From Polysphondylium violaceum (lineage: Eukaryota; Evosea; Eumycetozoa; Dictyosteliales; Dictyosteliaceae): DNA of 64,000 bases. Shown piece after piece: positions 11,029 to 22,851 of this stretch. The stretch is from positions 1-64,000 of the forward strand of contig AJWJ01000040.1 in assembly GCA_000277445.1 (NCBI GenBank), in the 5' to 3' direction. Made by a program: the position numbers and the translations under genes. The notes below the pieces were generated by a model. That model saw nothing but the letters and a program-made list of their open reading frames with translations. It was not told the DNA's origin and did no database searches. Each line of letters starts with the position of its first letter. Position 1 is the stretch's first letter.

Positions 11029-12393
11029 ATGATGATAAATTTACCAACTTGGATTATAAAACAAATATTACAAGATATAATAGATTTAGTCTATTATTCT
11101 CATAGAGTCCAAAAACAAAGATTTAGGAGCGACAATAGTGATAGTAGTAATAGCAATAGTGATGAAGACCAAGATAGTATTTATTTGTCATGTCATCATA
11201 ACAACTCTAATATTTACCCATTAATGAATTTTAAATCTAAACACAAACCAATGTCATCTTTGGAAAATAACAATAATAATGTTTTGCAAATTATTTATTC
11301 TTTGTCATTGGTTTGTAAATTGTGGCTATCCATATTACCCAAACTTAATTATCCATATATTCATATATCATCGTTGGTGGAATTTAAACAATTGATCCAT
11401 TTATGCAAAGAAGGAATATTTAAGCAAAATCCCATTGAATTTAAACATGTAAATTTTCATTTACATTTAGATCACAAAAACCTGCGTGACGACAATGAAG
11501 GATACAAATTACTTAAACTGGAAATCATTCAACTGTACAAAGAATACTTTAATCAAAGCAAAGAATGTGCTATCATTAAACTACATAGAATCAATAATTT
11601 GAATTCAAATTTACAAAGCAACATTTTGGAATATATACCCAATTGTCAAGCAATTAAGGAACTACATATTATAGGTGGACTACCTTATTCCACCTTTTTA
11701 AACCTTCCCTACTCTCTCAAGAAAATGATTACTACCCTAACGATTGAAAGGAGCTTATCAGATTTATCCAGTCCAAAATTACTGGAATCTTTATTTCTGT
11801 CTCCAATGACAGTGAAATCCAATAGTCTTTGCTCAATCACAGATCTTAGTTTAATTGATAACCAATGTGATGGTTCGACAGTCGATATTTTAGAAAAGGT
11901 TTTAAAGTATAATAAGACACTAAAATATCTTAATCTTAGAAACAACTTTATTGGTCAAGGTGAAGAGATTAATAGATTCTTTGGTTCATTGGCTATTAAC
12001 ACAACATTGGTATATCTCAACCTGTCAAACAACCTGATTGGGTGTGATGATGAATCCATGATTCATTTATCATATTGTTTACAAGAAAATACCACTCTTT
12101 CTGTATTAATATTGGATAACAATAGGATCACTGACAAGGGCATCTTACCTCTTTTACAATCAATTTACTACAAAAACAATGGACTGAAGGAATTGTCCAT
12201 CTGTGAAAATGAAATTGGAAGTGAAGAATCTATTCAACTAATTGCCAGTATTTTAAATTCACATAAACACTTTAAAATATCAGTCAGCAGCAACTATTTC
12301 CAACATAAATCCTTTGATGCCATTTTGCAAACATGTAAACAGATAAAGAAAAAGACGAGAAATCATTTTAATAATTTTCAAATTGTTAAATAA
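11029..12393 (+). CDS. F-box-like leucine-rich-repeat protein
   Basis: Single-exon gene of 454 residues. The N terminus (LPTWIIKQILQDI, then after an Asn/Ser-rich insert LSLVCKLWLSILP) resembles an F-box helix pattern, which would make it a substrate adaptor of an SCF ubiquitin ligase; this is inferred from the pattern only. From about residue 260 to 430 there are at least four ribonuclease-inhibitor-type repeats with LxxLxLxxN cores, for example TLKYLNLRNNFIG, TLVYLNLSNNLIG and TLSVLILDNNRIT. The start is ATGATG at 11029. It is convergent with the tRNA phosphotransferase gene, 81 bp away. No named orthologue is recognised; dictyostelids have many such F-box/LRR genes. Confidence 0.75.
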   Translation: MMINLPTWIIKQILQDIIDLVYYSHRVQKQRFRSDNSDSSNSNSDEDQDSIYLSCHHNNSNIYPLMNFKSKHKPMSSLENNNNNVLQIIYSLSLVCKLWLSILPKLNYPYIHISSLVEFKQLIHLCKEGIFKQNPIEFKHVNFHLHLDHKNLRDDNEGYKLLKLEIIQLYKEYFNQSKECAIIKLHRINNLNSNLQSNILEYIPNCQAIKELHIIGGLPYSTFLNLPYSLKKMITTLTIERSLSDLSSPKLLESLFLSPMTVKSNSLCSITDLSLIDNQCDGSTVDILEKVLKYNKTLKYLNLRNNFIGQGEEINRFFGSLAINTTLVYLNLSNNLIGCDDESMIHLSYCLQENTTLSVLILDNNRITDKGILPLLQSIYYKNNGLKELSICENEIGSEESIQLIASILNSHKHFKISVSSNYFQHKSFDAILQTCKQIKKKTRNHFNNFQIVK

Positions 12394-12474
12394 TAACAAT
12401 TGGGCTATTAGTTCTTTATTTACAAACACCAAGATAAAAATAATAAATAGATAGCTGCATAATAATCGCTTGAT

Positions 12475-13131
12475 TTACTTTGGTTGGGGCATGACAACGT
12501 CTCTCATCCACATGGCGACATTGTTTCTATCGGTGATTTTTTTAAAGTATTTAGAGGGCAAAACACCAGAGTTGTCAACGCCAGGAGTGAGCACCACGTT
12601 GTTGGTAGAAATGAAGAATTCGACGCCATCTTTCATGGCACGGGCCAAGTCTATGTAAATGATCATATTTGAATTTGTTCTGATACCCGACACGACATCA
12701 TTGCTAATGCCAATGGCAAAATGTATCATGTTTCTCTCCATCTTGCACAAGCCCTTCTCGAGGATCGAGTCAAAGTGTTTTTTAAAAGTGCCGTGAATGA
12801 CCATGGGCACCTCGCCGGGATCCTCTAGCTTTCTGAGCTCCAGTTCATCGACCTGTTTCAAAGTGTGGCCTTGGTTTGCTCTGATATAGTATCTGTTGTC
12901 TTGTGGACGTTTTTCTAAAAAGAATCTCTGTTTGTCATTTGTCTTGACAATGTCGATAATAGTATCTACAGTGACATTTTTAAAGAGTGCATGTCTCAAC
13001 ATGTCGTCCAAGAGCACGAATCCCTCTTTATCTATATTTATCTTTTCCTTTTCAGCACCGTGTCTGAGTATATAAGACATGGATTTGGACACACTGACTT
13101 TATTTATCCCTTTATTTGGTACTGATGCCAT
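12475..13131 (-). CDS. tRNA 2'-phosphotransferase (Tpt1/KptA)
   Basis: Intact single-exon protein of 218 residues, the usual family length. The enzyme removes the splice-junction 2'-phosphate left on tRNA by fungal/plant-type ligation, passing it to NAD+ to give ADP-ribose cyclic phosphate. The four catalytic residues of the family are present: Arg23 and His24 in YILRHGA, Arg84 in IRANQGHT, and Arg151 in SGIRTN. The VIHGT block and the LTPG block near the C terminus also fit. Its presence implies that tRNA splicing in this organism can use 5'-phosphate ligation with a 2'-phosphate intermediate, which is relevant to the tRNA-like loci in the window. It is divergent from the Rif1-like gene. Confidence 0.93.
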   Translation of the reverse strand: MASVPNKGINKVSVSKSMSYILRHGAEKEKINIDKEGFVLLDDMLRHALFKNVTVDTIIDIVKTNDKQRFFLEKRPQDNRYYIRANQGHTLKQVDELELRKLEDPGEVPMVIHGTFKKHFDSILEKGLCKMERNMIHFAIGISNDVVSGIRTNSNMIIYIDLARAMKDGVEFFISTNNVVLTPGVDNSGVLPSKYFKKITDRNNVAMWMRDVVMPQPK

Positions 13132-13543
13132 TTTTAATATATATATATCTATATAATCTTTAATTATAATATGGAATCGTTATTTGCATTCTATTTATGC
13201 AATTCTTTTTTTTTGTTTTTCTCTTTTATTTCTGAGATTTTTCGCATTCTCTTGAGAAAAAACAAAAAAGAAATAAAAAAAAAAAACATTACAAATTTAG
13301 TATAAGCAAACTCTGACTATTGTTTTTGGCACTTTTTGATGAGATTGAATACTTCATTCCTTCTATGCGTAAATATGAGGAAAACAACTTAATTTTTTTT
13401 TTTTTGAGTATAATATTTTTCCCGCCTTTTTTCAAATTTCTTTTTTGGTGATTTTTTTTTTTTTTTTGTATTGAAGTAATACTACTATGAATGCTATGTA
13501 TATATAGAAAGTAAAAGAGATCACGACTAGACAACAAAGAGAA
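13132..13543. promoter_or_regulatory. Shared divergent promoter region
   Basis: 412 bp between the divergent tRNA phosphotransferase and Rif1-like starts. Extremely T/A-rich with several poly-T and poly-A runs. It must hold both promoters; no motif is assignable. Confidence 0.5.
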
Positions 13544-16500
13544 ATGAGTGAATCATATACAAATTTACAAAAGATATTAAGAGTGCTTGAAAGCAATCTT
13601 AGTGCGCAATCAATCATAAACACCAAAACAATTGTATCGGTGGAAGAGTCGTTCAAGAGTCTATTGACAACACTCAAAATTGCCGAAAAGGACGAAGACA
13701 TCCTCAACAGTTTGTCTAACTCTGTGTTGATTCAAAAGTATTTATCGGTGTTTAGTCACCATATATCGTCGTCCAACAATCTCCAACAACAGCAATCGGC
13801 ATCCTCCAAACAGCAACAACAACAAAACCAACAACTCTTGTCCTTTATCGATAAATTTGCCATCTATTCACTCCGTTCGCTCGGATACTTTATTTTCCTG
13901 CAACCCATTGTGCAGAATCTACAAGAATCCACAATCAAAGAGATATCATCCATTTTAGAAAACACAATCCTTGTAACAAAAAACAAAAACATATGCAACT
14001 ATGCCCTCTGGTGCTTTTCCTCACAAAACCTTCCCAATGGGCCCATTAGCAATAAACTGCCCTCCACCTACACACAGTTACTCGCAACGACTCCCTTTGA
14101 ATCAAAAACTGTGGAAGCTGAAATTTTGACTTCATTCTATAGTCTTTTGATTCAAAATCCTTCTCCCCACCTCCTTTTATCGACATCATGGTTGCCTAGT
14201 ATATTTATAAAAATGATTGATAAAACAAATGCACCAGAGTAATTATATATCTATTACATTTAGTGTATCTATATCATATATGTTATATATTAATACTCTC
14301 TTGTTGTCTTATGATAGGATATCAGAAAAATTAACATTAACAGTAGATTATTTAAAAAAGTTGTATAATGAATCACCAGAAATGTTTCCAGATGACTTTT
14401 CAAATGGATTGGTGGACAAACTTGAAATGTTTTTAGAAGGACTCATGAATTTATTTGAATCAAATTTAGAAGAAAGAGCCATAACTTATTGGGGCTATTT
14501 TATATGTTTTATAAAGAAACACATATTTCCAAAGAATTTAATGAACAAACTATTAAAACTACCAGAAGTATAGCATCATGATACATAGATTCAATAGCAT
14601 TTGTAGATATTAATATTAACGATTATTTTACCATAAGAAATGCTTTTTATTGGAAAAAAAAGAGGCTAGGTTATTGGCATTTAAAAGTTGGAGATCATTT
14701 ATCGATGCATTGGACACCCATACACACACAACACCAAAGAGATTAAAACTCATTGTGTCACCGTTGGCCATTGGATTTGAAAGTGCAGAGGTTGAAATTA
14801 AAAAAGAGAGTTTTAAAACTTGGTTATATCTATTAAATGCCCTCAACGCATACACCAAGTCTGTCGTTGATTTCAATGTATACTTTTCACCGTTATTTGA
14901 AACATGCATGTCTTGTCCTGAGCTATCAACCTATGCCCTCCATCTCTTGGCTGCCTATGTCTCTCCATCCAAAGATGTGAGAAAAGAATCAAAGTTGGTG
15001 CTCAAGGACGAGTTTGATTGTATCGTTGGCACCCTACCTCTTCAAAACATACCCATCACGTCGAAATGGGTGTTGGACAATTTCAACACCTTTACAATGG
15101 CCATTCAATCGTTGGGTCAGGAATTACAAAAACAAAAGCTCGAGATTTGGACAGGATTCCTGAAAAGAGTGTTTAACATTGACCAAATCAAAGAGTCGCC
15201 CCAATTCATCCAAATCTCTCAAAATATATTTTTATTTATTCAAATGCTCTTGGCCACACTCGACATCAACGGTAAATCAGAGGCCAACTTAAACTATTAC
15301 AAAGAAATATTTTCCAGTACTTTAAAAAGTTTTCCAGTTTCGAATTTAATTTCATCAACTTGTAAAGTTGAATTAAATACAAAATCTTTTATATATATTG
15401 GTAGGTATTGATTGGTATTGAATTGGTGAATAACATACTAATACATACTTTCTACCACTACTTTAGATTTCTTAATATTAAATATATTGGAATTTGGATT
15501 TAAATTAAATTCTGAACAATACAAGGAATTGGTTTTACCATTGTTTGAGGAAATGTTAGTACAAATTGCATTTTCAAATGCACATGATTTCTCTCAAAAA
15601 ATATCATTTGTACTTGACATTATCAATGACAATATCCCATCGCCAACAAGCTCACATCCTGATATTGTCGATAGAAATGAACTCGAAAAAATATTTGTCT
15701 ACTTGTTGGATATATGGTTGTCTTTGCTCAACAATGTAAAGACAAACATTGAGAAATCCCATCAACTTTTATCATTGCCAACCTCGTCCATCAACCATTT
15801 AATCGATGCCTTTGAACATTTATTGATTTGGCCAATGAAAATGATCTCCAGCCACTCTAAAGACTGCAAACGAATGACAATCATTATCGAAAACTCTAAG
15901 CTCTGGAGAAACACCTTTGGCTCGATTGTAAAAATATTTTCAACAAAAACAAATCTCACTCCATTTATCATTAGAATGATTGGTCAGGTTGGCAACTTTA
16001 GATACACAAACAAAGAGTATTTGGATTTCATTCTTTTGGTATTATCTATTTTTATCAATGAACTATTGAATGGAATGTCATCGTCCTCGTCGTCCTCAAC
16101 GGCCACAACAACATCAAAAAAAAGATCCTCTGGTGAAATGAGTGGTTATTATTCAACAATACTGGAATCTTTTATCTCTATCGACAAGGTGTTGATAGAT
16201 TGCCACTTTAGCAAAACTATTGTTGAAAAAGACTCTACATTTCTATTGTTATCCAACCAATTGAGTGTGTTTAATGGACTGTCTGCAATTGTAAAGAAGG
16301 CCAACTCTTTTGAATTTACTCTTGGTGCATTGAAAAACTTGAAAAACAGTTTGCACTTGTACATCAACTCACCCAAACCCGATAATCAACTGTTGGAAAA
16401 GATTCAAGATCATCAAGATAAATACCAAACCACCCTTGTCAAAAGATCAATTCAACAATTTTGGGAAACTTGTTTGGAAACTATACAAAACACAAAATCA

Positions 16501-17259
16501 AAAGAAAAGGGATCATCGTCGTCACCATTTGGTAATAATGACCTTTTGGTAGAGATGGAAGAGACCTTGATTGATGGATTTAAATGTAAAACAGCAGAAA
16601 TTAAAGAGTGTACATTACAATTTTGGAATTCCACTTTTGGACAAAGCACATCTCTTGTCTATCCATTTAAACTTGGAACTCTCCTTGTAAAACTAAAAGA
16701 AAAAGGCAGTCAAGTGTTTATGGACACCCATGCAATATCAAATTCAAATTCTAATCACCGAATGTCAACCTATGGGGAATCTCAAGCTACATTGGGGTTT
16801 GATAACGACTATCAATCTATTGATATCCCTGTGTCTCAATTCCAAAAACTCAATAATCAAAATGGTAAACTTAGAAATCAAGTAATAAAAGAACCTACCA
16901 TCGCCACAAATACCGCTCCTACAAAAAGAGACTCCATAAATAATCACAACAACCACAACACTTTAAAACCAGCCATCAAAAAAGTTAAAATGGATGAATA
17001 TGTGAATGTCTTGCCAGACACAAATCCAGATGCCTCAACACAATCACTCACTGAACATCAAATGGAGGTTTTGGGAAGAGAAATAAGAACTCAATCCTTT
17101 GGTCTGTCTGAAGTGGAGGATATCGAAGGTCAGATAACCACAATCTATAACAAACTTTTAGAAAATCAATCGACTCGATCACTATTATCCATCCAACAAA
17201 TATCTCTAAAAATATCTGAAAGAGTGAATAGAATATTAAAGGAGAGGTTATTTAAATAA
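13544..17259 (+). CDS. Rif1-like HEAT-repeat protein
   Basis: Four exons (13544-14238, 14318-14567, 14638-15400, 15467-17259) give 1166 residues, in frame at all junctions. The N-terminal two thirds are helical repeats. The block EARLLAFKSWRSFIDAL near residues 320-340, followed by KLIVSPLAIGFESAE and a KTWLYLLNAL motif, matches the conserved Rif1 N-terminal domain. Rif1 acts in replication timing, recruitment of PP1 to origins and control of DNA end resection. The C-terminal 250 residues are low-complexity followed by a short helical segment (about residues 1090-1166). The protein is much shorter than the yeast or human proteins, mostly in the disordered middle. I could not find a convincing RVxF/SILK PP1-docking pair by eye, so PP1 binding is unproven. 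Confidence 0.8.
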
Positions 17260-17781
17260 ATACAATTTAAATTATTACATAAACAATAACAACAGTAGTA
17301 GTGGTAGTGGTCGTATTAGTAGTAGTATTTCTTAAGAATAAAGGGTTTATTTTAAAATTAACCACATCATCGGTAAATTTTTATGCAAAAGTTGGGATTT
17401 TCAATGAAAGAAACGCATCTAAAAAAAAAGATAGGAGTTGCCAAAAAGTTAGGATATTTTTTTTTCAATTTTTTTCAATTTTTTGATTTTTATTTTTTTA
17501 TTTTTTTTGCAACATTAGTGTGAAAATCGTAGTTTGTGTTGTGTCTAAAATACAAAAGCACACACATTACACTGTAAAACATCCAACAACCATTTGTGTC
17601 CACCACACTATTTTTACAAATAAAAATATCTATTTATTTATTTATTTATTTATTCTATCAATATTGCGATAATCATTGTTTGTGGTGATTATTGACTATT
17701 GTGTGTATTATTGATTTATTTATTTGATTGTTGTTGTTGTGATAGAAATAGTATCAACAACACTAATATTACGATACAGAG
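17260..17781. other. Intergenic spacer upstream of noxA
   Basis: 522 bp, A/T-rich, with GTA/GTG repeats, long T-runs and a TTTA tandem tract around 17632-17655. No gene was recognised; it likely contains the noxA promoter. Confidence 0.6.
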
Positions 17782-19535
17782 ATGGGTAAACTCAAACTTC
17801 CAACAAAGGATGAAATTAAAAAATACTGGGTAAACGATGGATTAAAACTTGTTTTTTTGATTTTATTCATTTTAGCCAATTGTGCTGTTTTCCTCAGAAC
17901 TTTTTTCGGTAACGTATTTTTATAGATCACCACACACATCTGTGATGACAAAATAGATAACGATCAGAGAGATCTGATCAACAAACATAGTCAGCAGTAT
18001 ATTAATATATTGATGGATAATTAAATAGTTTATAAATATGATAGACCAGAAGTATTTGTAGCTTTGGGGTATGGTGGTTGTATAGCTAGAGGAGCAGCAT
18101 CAGTTATTAAATTGGATAGTGCAATTATTTTAGTACCAGTATTGAGAAACTTTTTATCATGGCTTAGAGGTACTTTTGTCAATAACTATATTCCAATCGA
18201 CAAGAATATTATCTTTCATAAATTTGTAGCATGGGTTATTGCTGCCGCTTCATTTGCTCATGTGTAAGATTAGTTGTGTAGATGGATAGATTTGAAATAG
18301 ATATTAATATGAGATACCTACCCAATAGTATGGCACATTTAAATAATTTTAGATTACTTGAACAAGCAGACGAACAAACACTCAAAGATATTGGTAGAGG
18401 ATTTCCAGGACCAACTATTAGACACTCTGCATTTTTAACATTAGCAGGTTGGACAGGTCATGTTGTTGTGGTTGCAATGGTTTTGATGTACACATCAGCC
18501 ATTGAATCAATTAGAAGACCAATGTTCGAAGTATTTTGGTACACTCATCACTTGTTTATTTTTTATTTTGGATTTTTGGCAGTTCATGGTCTCGCTGGTT
18601 TGTTGGAGACTGCATCTTTTTGGAAATGGACTATTGGTCCATGTGTACTCTACATTATCGAAAGATTGATTAGAATATTGAGAAGTAAACAAACCACCAT
18701 GCTCTTGTTGGCCAGACAACATCCATCACGTGTCATTGAAATTCGTATGAAAACCACCAAATTCAAGTATAAGCCAGGTCAATATCTCTTTCTCAATTGT
18801 CCCACCATTGCCGCCAATGAATGGCATCCATTCACCATCACCTCTGCTCCCGAGGAAGACTTTGTCTCTTGTCACATCAACATTGTCGGTAATTGGACCG
18901 GCAAGTTATCCACCCTTTTGAATCCAGAGAAAAAGATGGGTCTCGTTCAAGAGAATCTATTGAATGCACCCGACGGAAAGCCAATTCTCAGAATCGATGG
19001 TCCTTTTGGTGCTGCCTCTGAAGAGGTATTTAAATACAAACAAGTCATCTTGATTGGTGCCGGTATTGGTGTCACTCCATTTGCATCTATTCTCAAACAC
19101 ATTAAATACCAATTATCAAGAACCTACGCCACCACCCCTTTGATTGACAAAGTACACTTTTTCTGGATTTGTCGTGATCGTAGTTCCTTTGAATGGTTCT
19201 CTGGCATCATTGGTGAGTTAGAGTTGGAGAATATAAACAACTTTTTGGAAATCAACCCCTATCTCACTGGCGCACTATCAGCCCAAGAGGTTCGTGACGT
19301 CATGTATGGTGACGAGGAATCCAGAGATCAAATCACTGGTTTTACAGCCCCTACCCAATTTGGTCGACCAAAGTGGAATGAAATTTTTGCCGATTTTGCA
19401 CTTAGATACGCTGGTAAAGATGTTGGTGTATTCTTTTGTGGTCCAAAGGTTCTTTCAAAGAGTCTTTACAAGAACTGTACTCACTTCACAAAGAGTACAA
19501 CTTGTCGTTTCCATTACAACAAAGAAAACTTTTAA
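17782..19535 (+). CDS. noxA: NADPH oxidase, gp91phox type
   Basis: Three exons (17782-17908, 18029-18263, 18329-19535) encode 522 residues; D. discoideum NoxA is of similar size. Six-helix ferric-reductase core: the two heme-binding histidine pairs are visible, His in IIFHKF and in SFAHV 14 residues apart, and His in WYTHH and in AVHG 13 residues apart. The FAD motif is HPFTITSAP, the NADPH-binding loop GAGIGVTPFAS, and the CGP motif lies near the end. The C terminus HYNKENF closely matches the end of human gp91phox. There is no EF-hand extension, so it should depend on a p22phox-like partner and cytosolic activators, as in the NOX2 class. It makes superoxide at membranes; in D. discoideum Nox proteins are needed for development. 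Confidence 0.93.
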
Positions 19536-19767
19536 ATGTGGTTTCACAGAAAAAGAAAAAAAAAAAATACAATTATTTATTTATTTATTATTTTTAATTA
19601 TTCGTTTATTTGACTCTTTATTAAAAGTAATTATTCAATAACTCTATTTCTTGAAGGAAGTTTATCAACACTGATTTTTTATAACCCTATCAATTCAATT
19701 TAGGTAGTTAGTATTCCAATAACCTTGTATTTTGTGTTCATTATTAAAAAATAATAATAACCATATT

Positions 19768-19813
19768 TCCTAAATCTATTTTAGTTGAATCAATACTGGA
19801 CTAATTTAGGAAT
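19768..19813. repeat. Short inverted repeat (9-bp arms)
   Basis: TTCCTAAAT at 19768-19776 and ATTTAGGAA at 19805-19813 are perfect reverse complements around a 28-nt loop that can form four more pairs (TAGT/ACTA). Such a hairpin may lie in the noxA 3' region. It could be chance in A/T-rich DNA. Confidence 0.45.
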
Positions 19814-20636
19814 GAAAATTTATATCTTGTATTTATCTTTGGTTTCTTTTTTTCTTTTTGTACAACACCACTACACCTCTTGCGGGAGATTAACTACTTA
19901 AGTTCACTATATCGTTAAATAGTTTTAAAGCTTCATTCATTTAAAATCTAAGCTACTCATTAAATTTTGTTAATTGTTAATATTGGCCATCTTACTCACA
20001 ACTATCATCACATTTATATATAATTATGATTTTATATTATTTTCATTCCAGTCTGAAATCAATTAATTAATTAAATATTTATTATTATTTTATTCTTTAT
20101 TGATTTTCAAATTGATCAAGATCATTTATTAGTAAAATAAGGAGGAAATCTGGAATCTGTTCGTTCACAAATAAATTGTAAACTACAAACACCTATAATC
20201 ACCAAGGTAAATTTACAATTTTCTTTAAAAAAAAAGATACCACTACCACAAATTATACACTTTTTATACAAAAAAAAAAAACAAAACAGAAAAGATATAA
20301 AGGGAATAATAAAAACAACACTAACCCCTCTCTATTGTTTAAATTTTTTTTTGTTTGTCGATAACCACTGTGGTTATCAGAAAAAGGAAAAAACCGTAGA
20401 GGGAAATGCTAGTTGCAATACTTGAGGAGGTTACTTTTATTAGGATCAGAGAATAATAAAAATTAGTAATGCACACCACACAGTGTACACTGCTTCATCA
20501 AGCATCATCACATCATAATATCTCTTACCCTAAAATACATAATGACCAACCAAAGATTTTTTTTTTTTTTTTTGGTTTAATTTTTCAATATTGTCACGGA
20601 TGCCATAAAAATTAGGTGGTGTGATATTTTTTAAAT

Positions 20637-20758
20637 ATCATTAGTTAGTTCAAGCAGACGAAATTTTTGCATTTATACGTCATTTCAATTTCATTTCCTT
20701 TTTTACACAATCACAAATATACATCATATAGTTTTGCTAGTTTGCTTGAACTAATGAT
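20637..20758. repeat. Inverted repeat, 16-bp arms, possible hairpin RNA
   Basis: The arm at 20637-20656 and the arm at 20743-20758 are reverse complements over 16 bp (core TTAGTTCAAGCA-type), with one 4-nt direct duplication bulging from the first arm. The spacer is 86 nt. A transcript would fold as a roughly 120-nt stem-loop. No known dictyostelid small RNA family is recognised. Confidence 0.5.
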
Positions 20759-20871
20759 CTCGATACTTTTATAGATAGCTGTATAAAAAAAAACAAAAAA
20801 CATCATTTTACGTTTTTGCACCCACACACTAACGCGCGCACGCACAAATATCTCTAATTTGACGCTATATT

Positions 20872-22699
20872 ATGATTGACAATCAAGTGGCGATCAAAGA
20901 AGATAAGCATCTTCTCTTTAGAAAAGATGATGATTTTGTGTACTATAGTCCTGATATCAAAGTAAATGACAATGTGTCCGTCAATTGCAGTGATCAGGAT
21001 AGCAGTGGCAGCAATGATAGTATTGCAAGTAGCGATTTAAGTAAAGATGAAACACTTGGCATCTATTATGGAAAAAAGAGATTTCTAATCATCTTACTTG
21101 GAATGATTCAAATCCTCTGTGTATCTGGTATCGTTTTTGGTTGGTCTCCTCTTGAACAAATTATGGTTCAACAAAAAGCTTTTATTTATCTTTGCGAACC
21201 AAATCAACCAGTAAGTATATCTCTTTTGTTTTTATATGATCAATCTCTTCAAGATATACAGATATGATGTATATACATTTTTGAAAACACGACTAACTAA
21301 ATTTTCATTTTATTTTAATTTTAATTTTTATTTTTGTAATTTTTTATAGAGCTGCGAAAAACAAAGTCTGAGATTAAATCTTGTCTATTTAGTTGGCTCC
21401 TTTACCTCGACCGGATCAGCTTTTATATCCGGTTCATTTTTCGATAGATATGGGCCAAAATTGACAAATTTATGTTCATTCACCATCATGATTTTAGGTT
21501 GTGTTTTATGGGAAATTGCTTATAAATTTGAAAATAATTTATATATCTTATCTTTTGCCCTTATTGGAATAGGTGGTCCTGCTTCTCAAGTTAGTTTATT
21601 ACATTTAAAGTAAGTTTTGTAATTTTTCTTTCCACAATTAATTGTATACTTATATAGTTAAATTACTAGCAACCTTTTTCCAAAATATAAAGATGGAATT
21701 TCAACTGCATTTTCAGGAATGTTTGTTGGATCTTCGTTTGTATTTAAATTATTTAATATTATTGGATCCAAATATAATATTTCTATATCTTATATATTCT
21801 TGGTGTATGCAGCAATTTTGTCAGTCGTTTTTATTCCTTCAATTCTTTTAATGAGAAATAAACCCTTTTTACCAATCGAGGATTTATTAATGGCACAAAA
21901 GAAGCAACAATCAAATGATACAGAAAGCAACAACGAAAAATCTATTGAAGTTGAGGAAACTGTTAAAGAAAAACCCCTTTTAAAACAATTACTATCATGG
22001 CAATTTATTCTTCTTAGTTTATTTATGAGTTTAAATTCCCTTCATGAAGTTTTTTATCTTGGTATAATTAATACAAATTTAGCTAATCGTAAGTTTTTTA
22101 TTATTATATATTCTTAAATATCTATCTCTAACAACTAACTACAAATAATAGATCCAACTTATATTAATATTTTCAATTATATTTGGAATGGTGGTATTTT
22201 AATGGTTCCAATCATTGGATATATGATTCAAAAATCATCAATTCATATGAATTCATTTTATGTAAATTTAGCGGGTATTTTATTTGGTGTGACTTCATGT
22301 ATTTCATATTATAAACTACAAATAGTTACATTTGTATTTGTATCGTTCCAAAATGTTTATTTATGGGCATTTTTCTTTACCTACCTCTCAGATGTATTTG
22401 GTTACAATAACTATGGTAAAATTATGGGCAGTGTATCCATTATCACTGCATTAGTTGGATTATTAGAGGTATTTATTTTTTTATTTAATTATTATAAATA
22501 GATACTAATTGTTTAATTTATAATATAGTATTTATTTGTATATTTAAGTTTTCAAATTAATTTTGTTTGGATCAACATGTCATTGACATTGGTAAAAGTT
22601 CCATTGTTTTTATTAACATTTAAACTATGGAGATTTTCACAAAAAGAAAAACAATTGTTGGAAAATAATAAAAATAAAGGCTATTCATCGATCAATTAA
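20872..22699 (+). CDS. SLC43/Fmp42-like MFS transporter
   Basis: Five exons (20872-21210, 21350-21609, 21670-22088, 22152-22468, 22529-22699) give 501 residues in frame. After a polar 60-residue N terminus there are about twelve hydrophobic segments. Features fitting the SLC43 large-neutral-amino-acid family are the early GWSPLEQIM segment, a luminal SCEKQSLRLN stretch, the FFDRYGPK loop after the second helix, a NLFPKYKDGISTAFSG stretch and a GKIMGSVSIITALVGLLE segment near the end. It probably moves neutral amino acids by facilitated diffusion, inferred from the family. The last codons overlap the first copy of a short tandem duplication. It is convergent with the glycosyltransferase gene. 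Confidence 0.82.
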
Positions 22700-22741
22700 A
22701 ATTAAATACAAAAACAAAAATAAAGGCTATTCATCGATCAA
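22670..22741. repeat. 26-bp direct repeat across the transporter stop
   Basis: Two identical 26-bp copies (22670-22695 and 22716-22741) lie 46 bp apart. The first encodes the last residues of the transporter up to two bases before the stop; the second lies in the 3' UTR. The flanks also resemble each other (A/T-rich TAAA runs), indicating a recent duplication of about 46 bp. Confidence 0.85.
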
Positions 22742-22851
22742 GTAAATTAAAACAAAATTATAATATTTATATTTTTTCGTTATTATATATATTTATATAC
22801 CTCATATATATATGATTTATTTAATTAGTTACAGAGTCTGTTTTGAAACTA

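Larger units (their letters stand above)
19536..20871. other. Intergenic region with inverted repeats
   Basis: 1.3 kb of A/T-rich DNA between noxA and the transporter gene. No protein-coding ORF is credible. It holds two notable inverted repeats, listed separately (19768-19813 and 20637-20758), and several A/T homopolymers. Confidence 0.6.
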
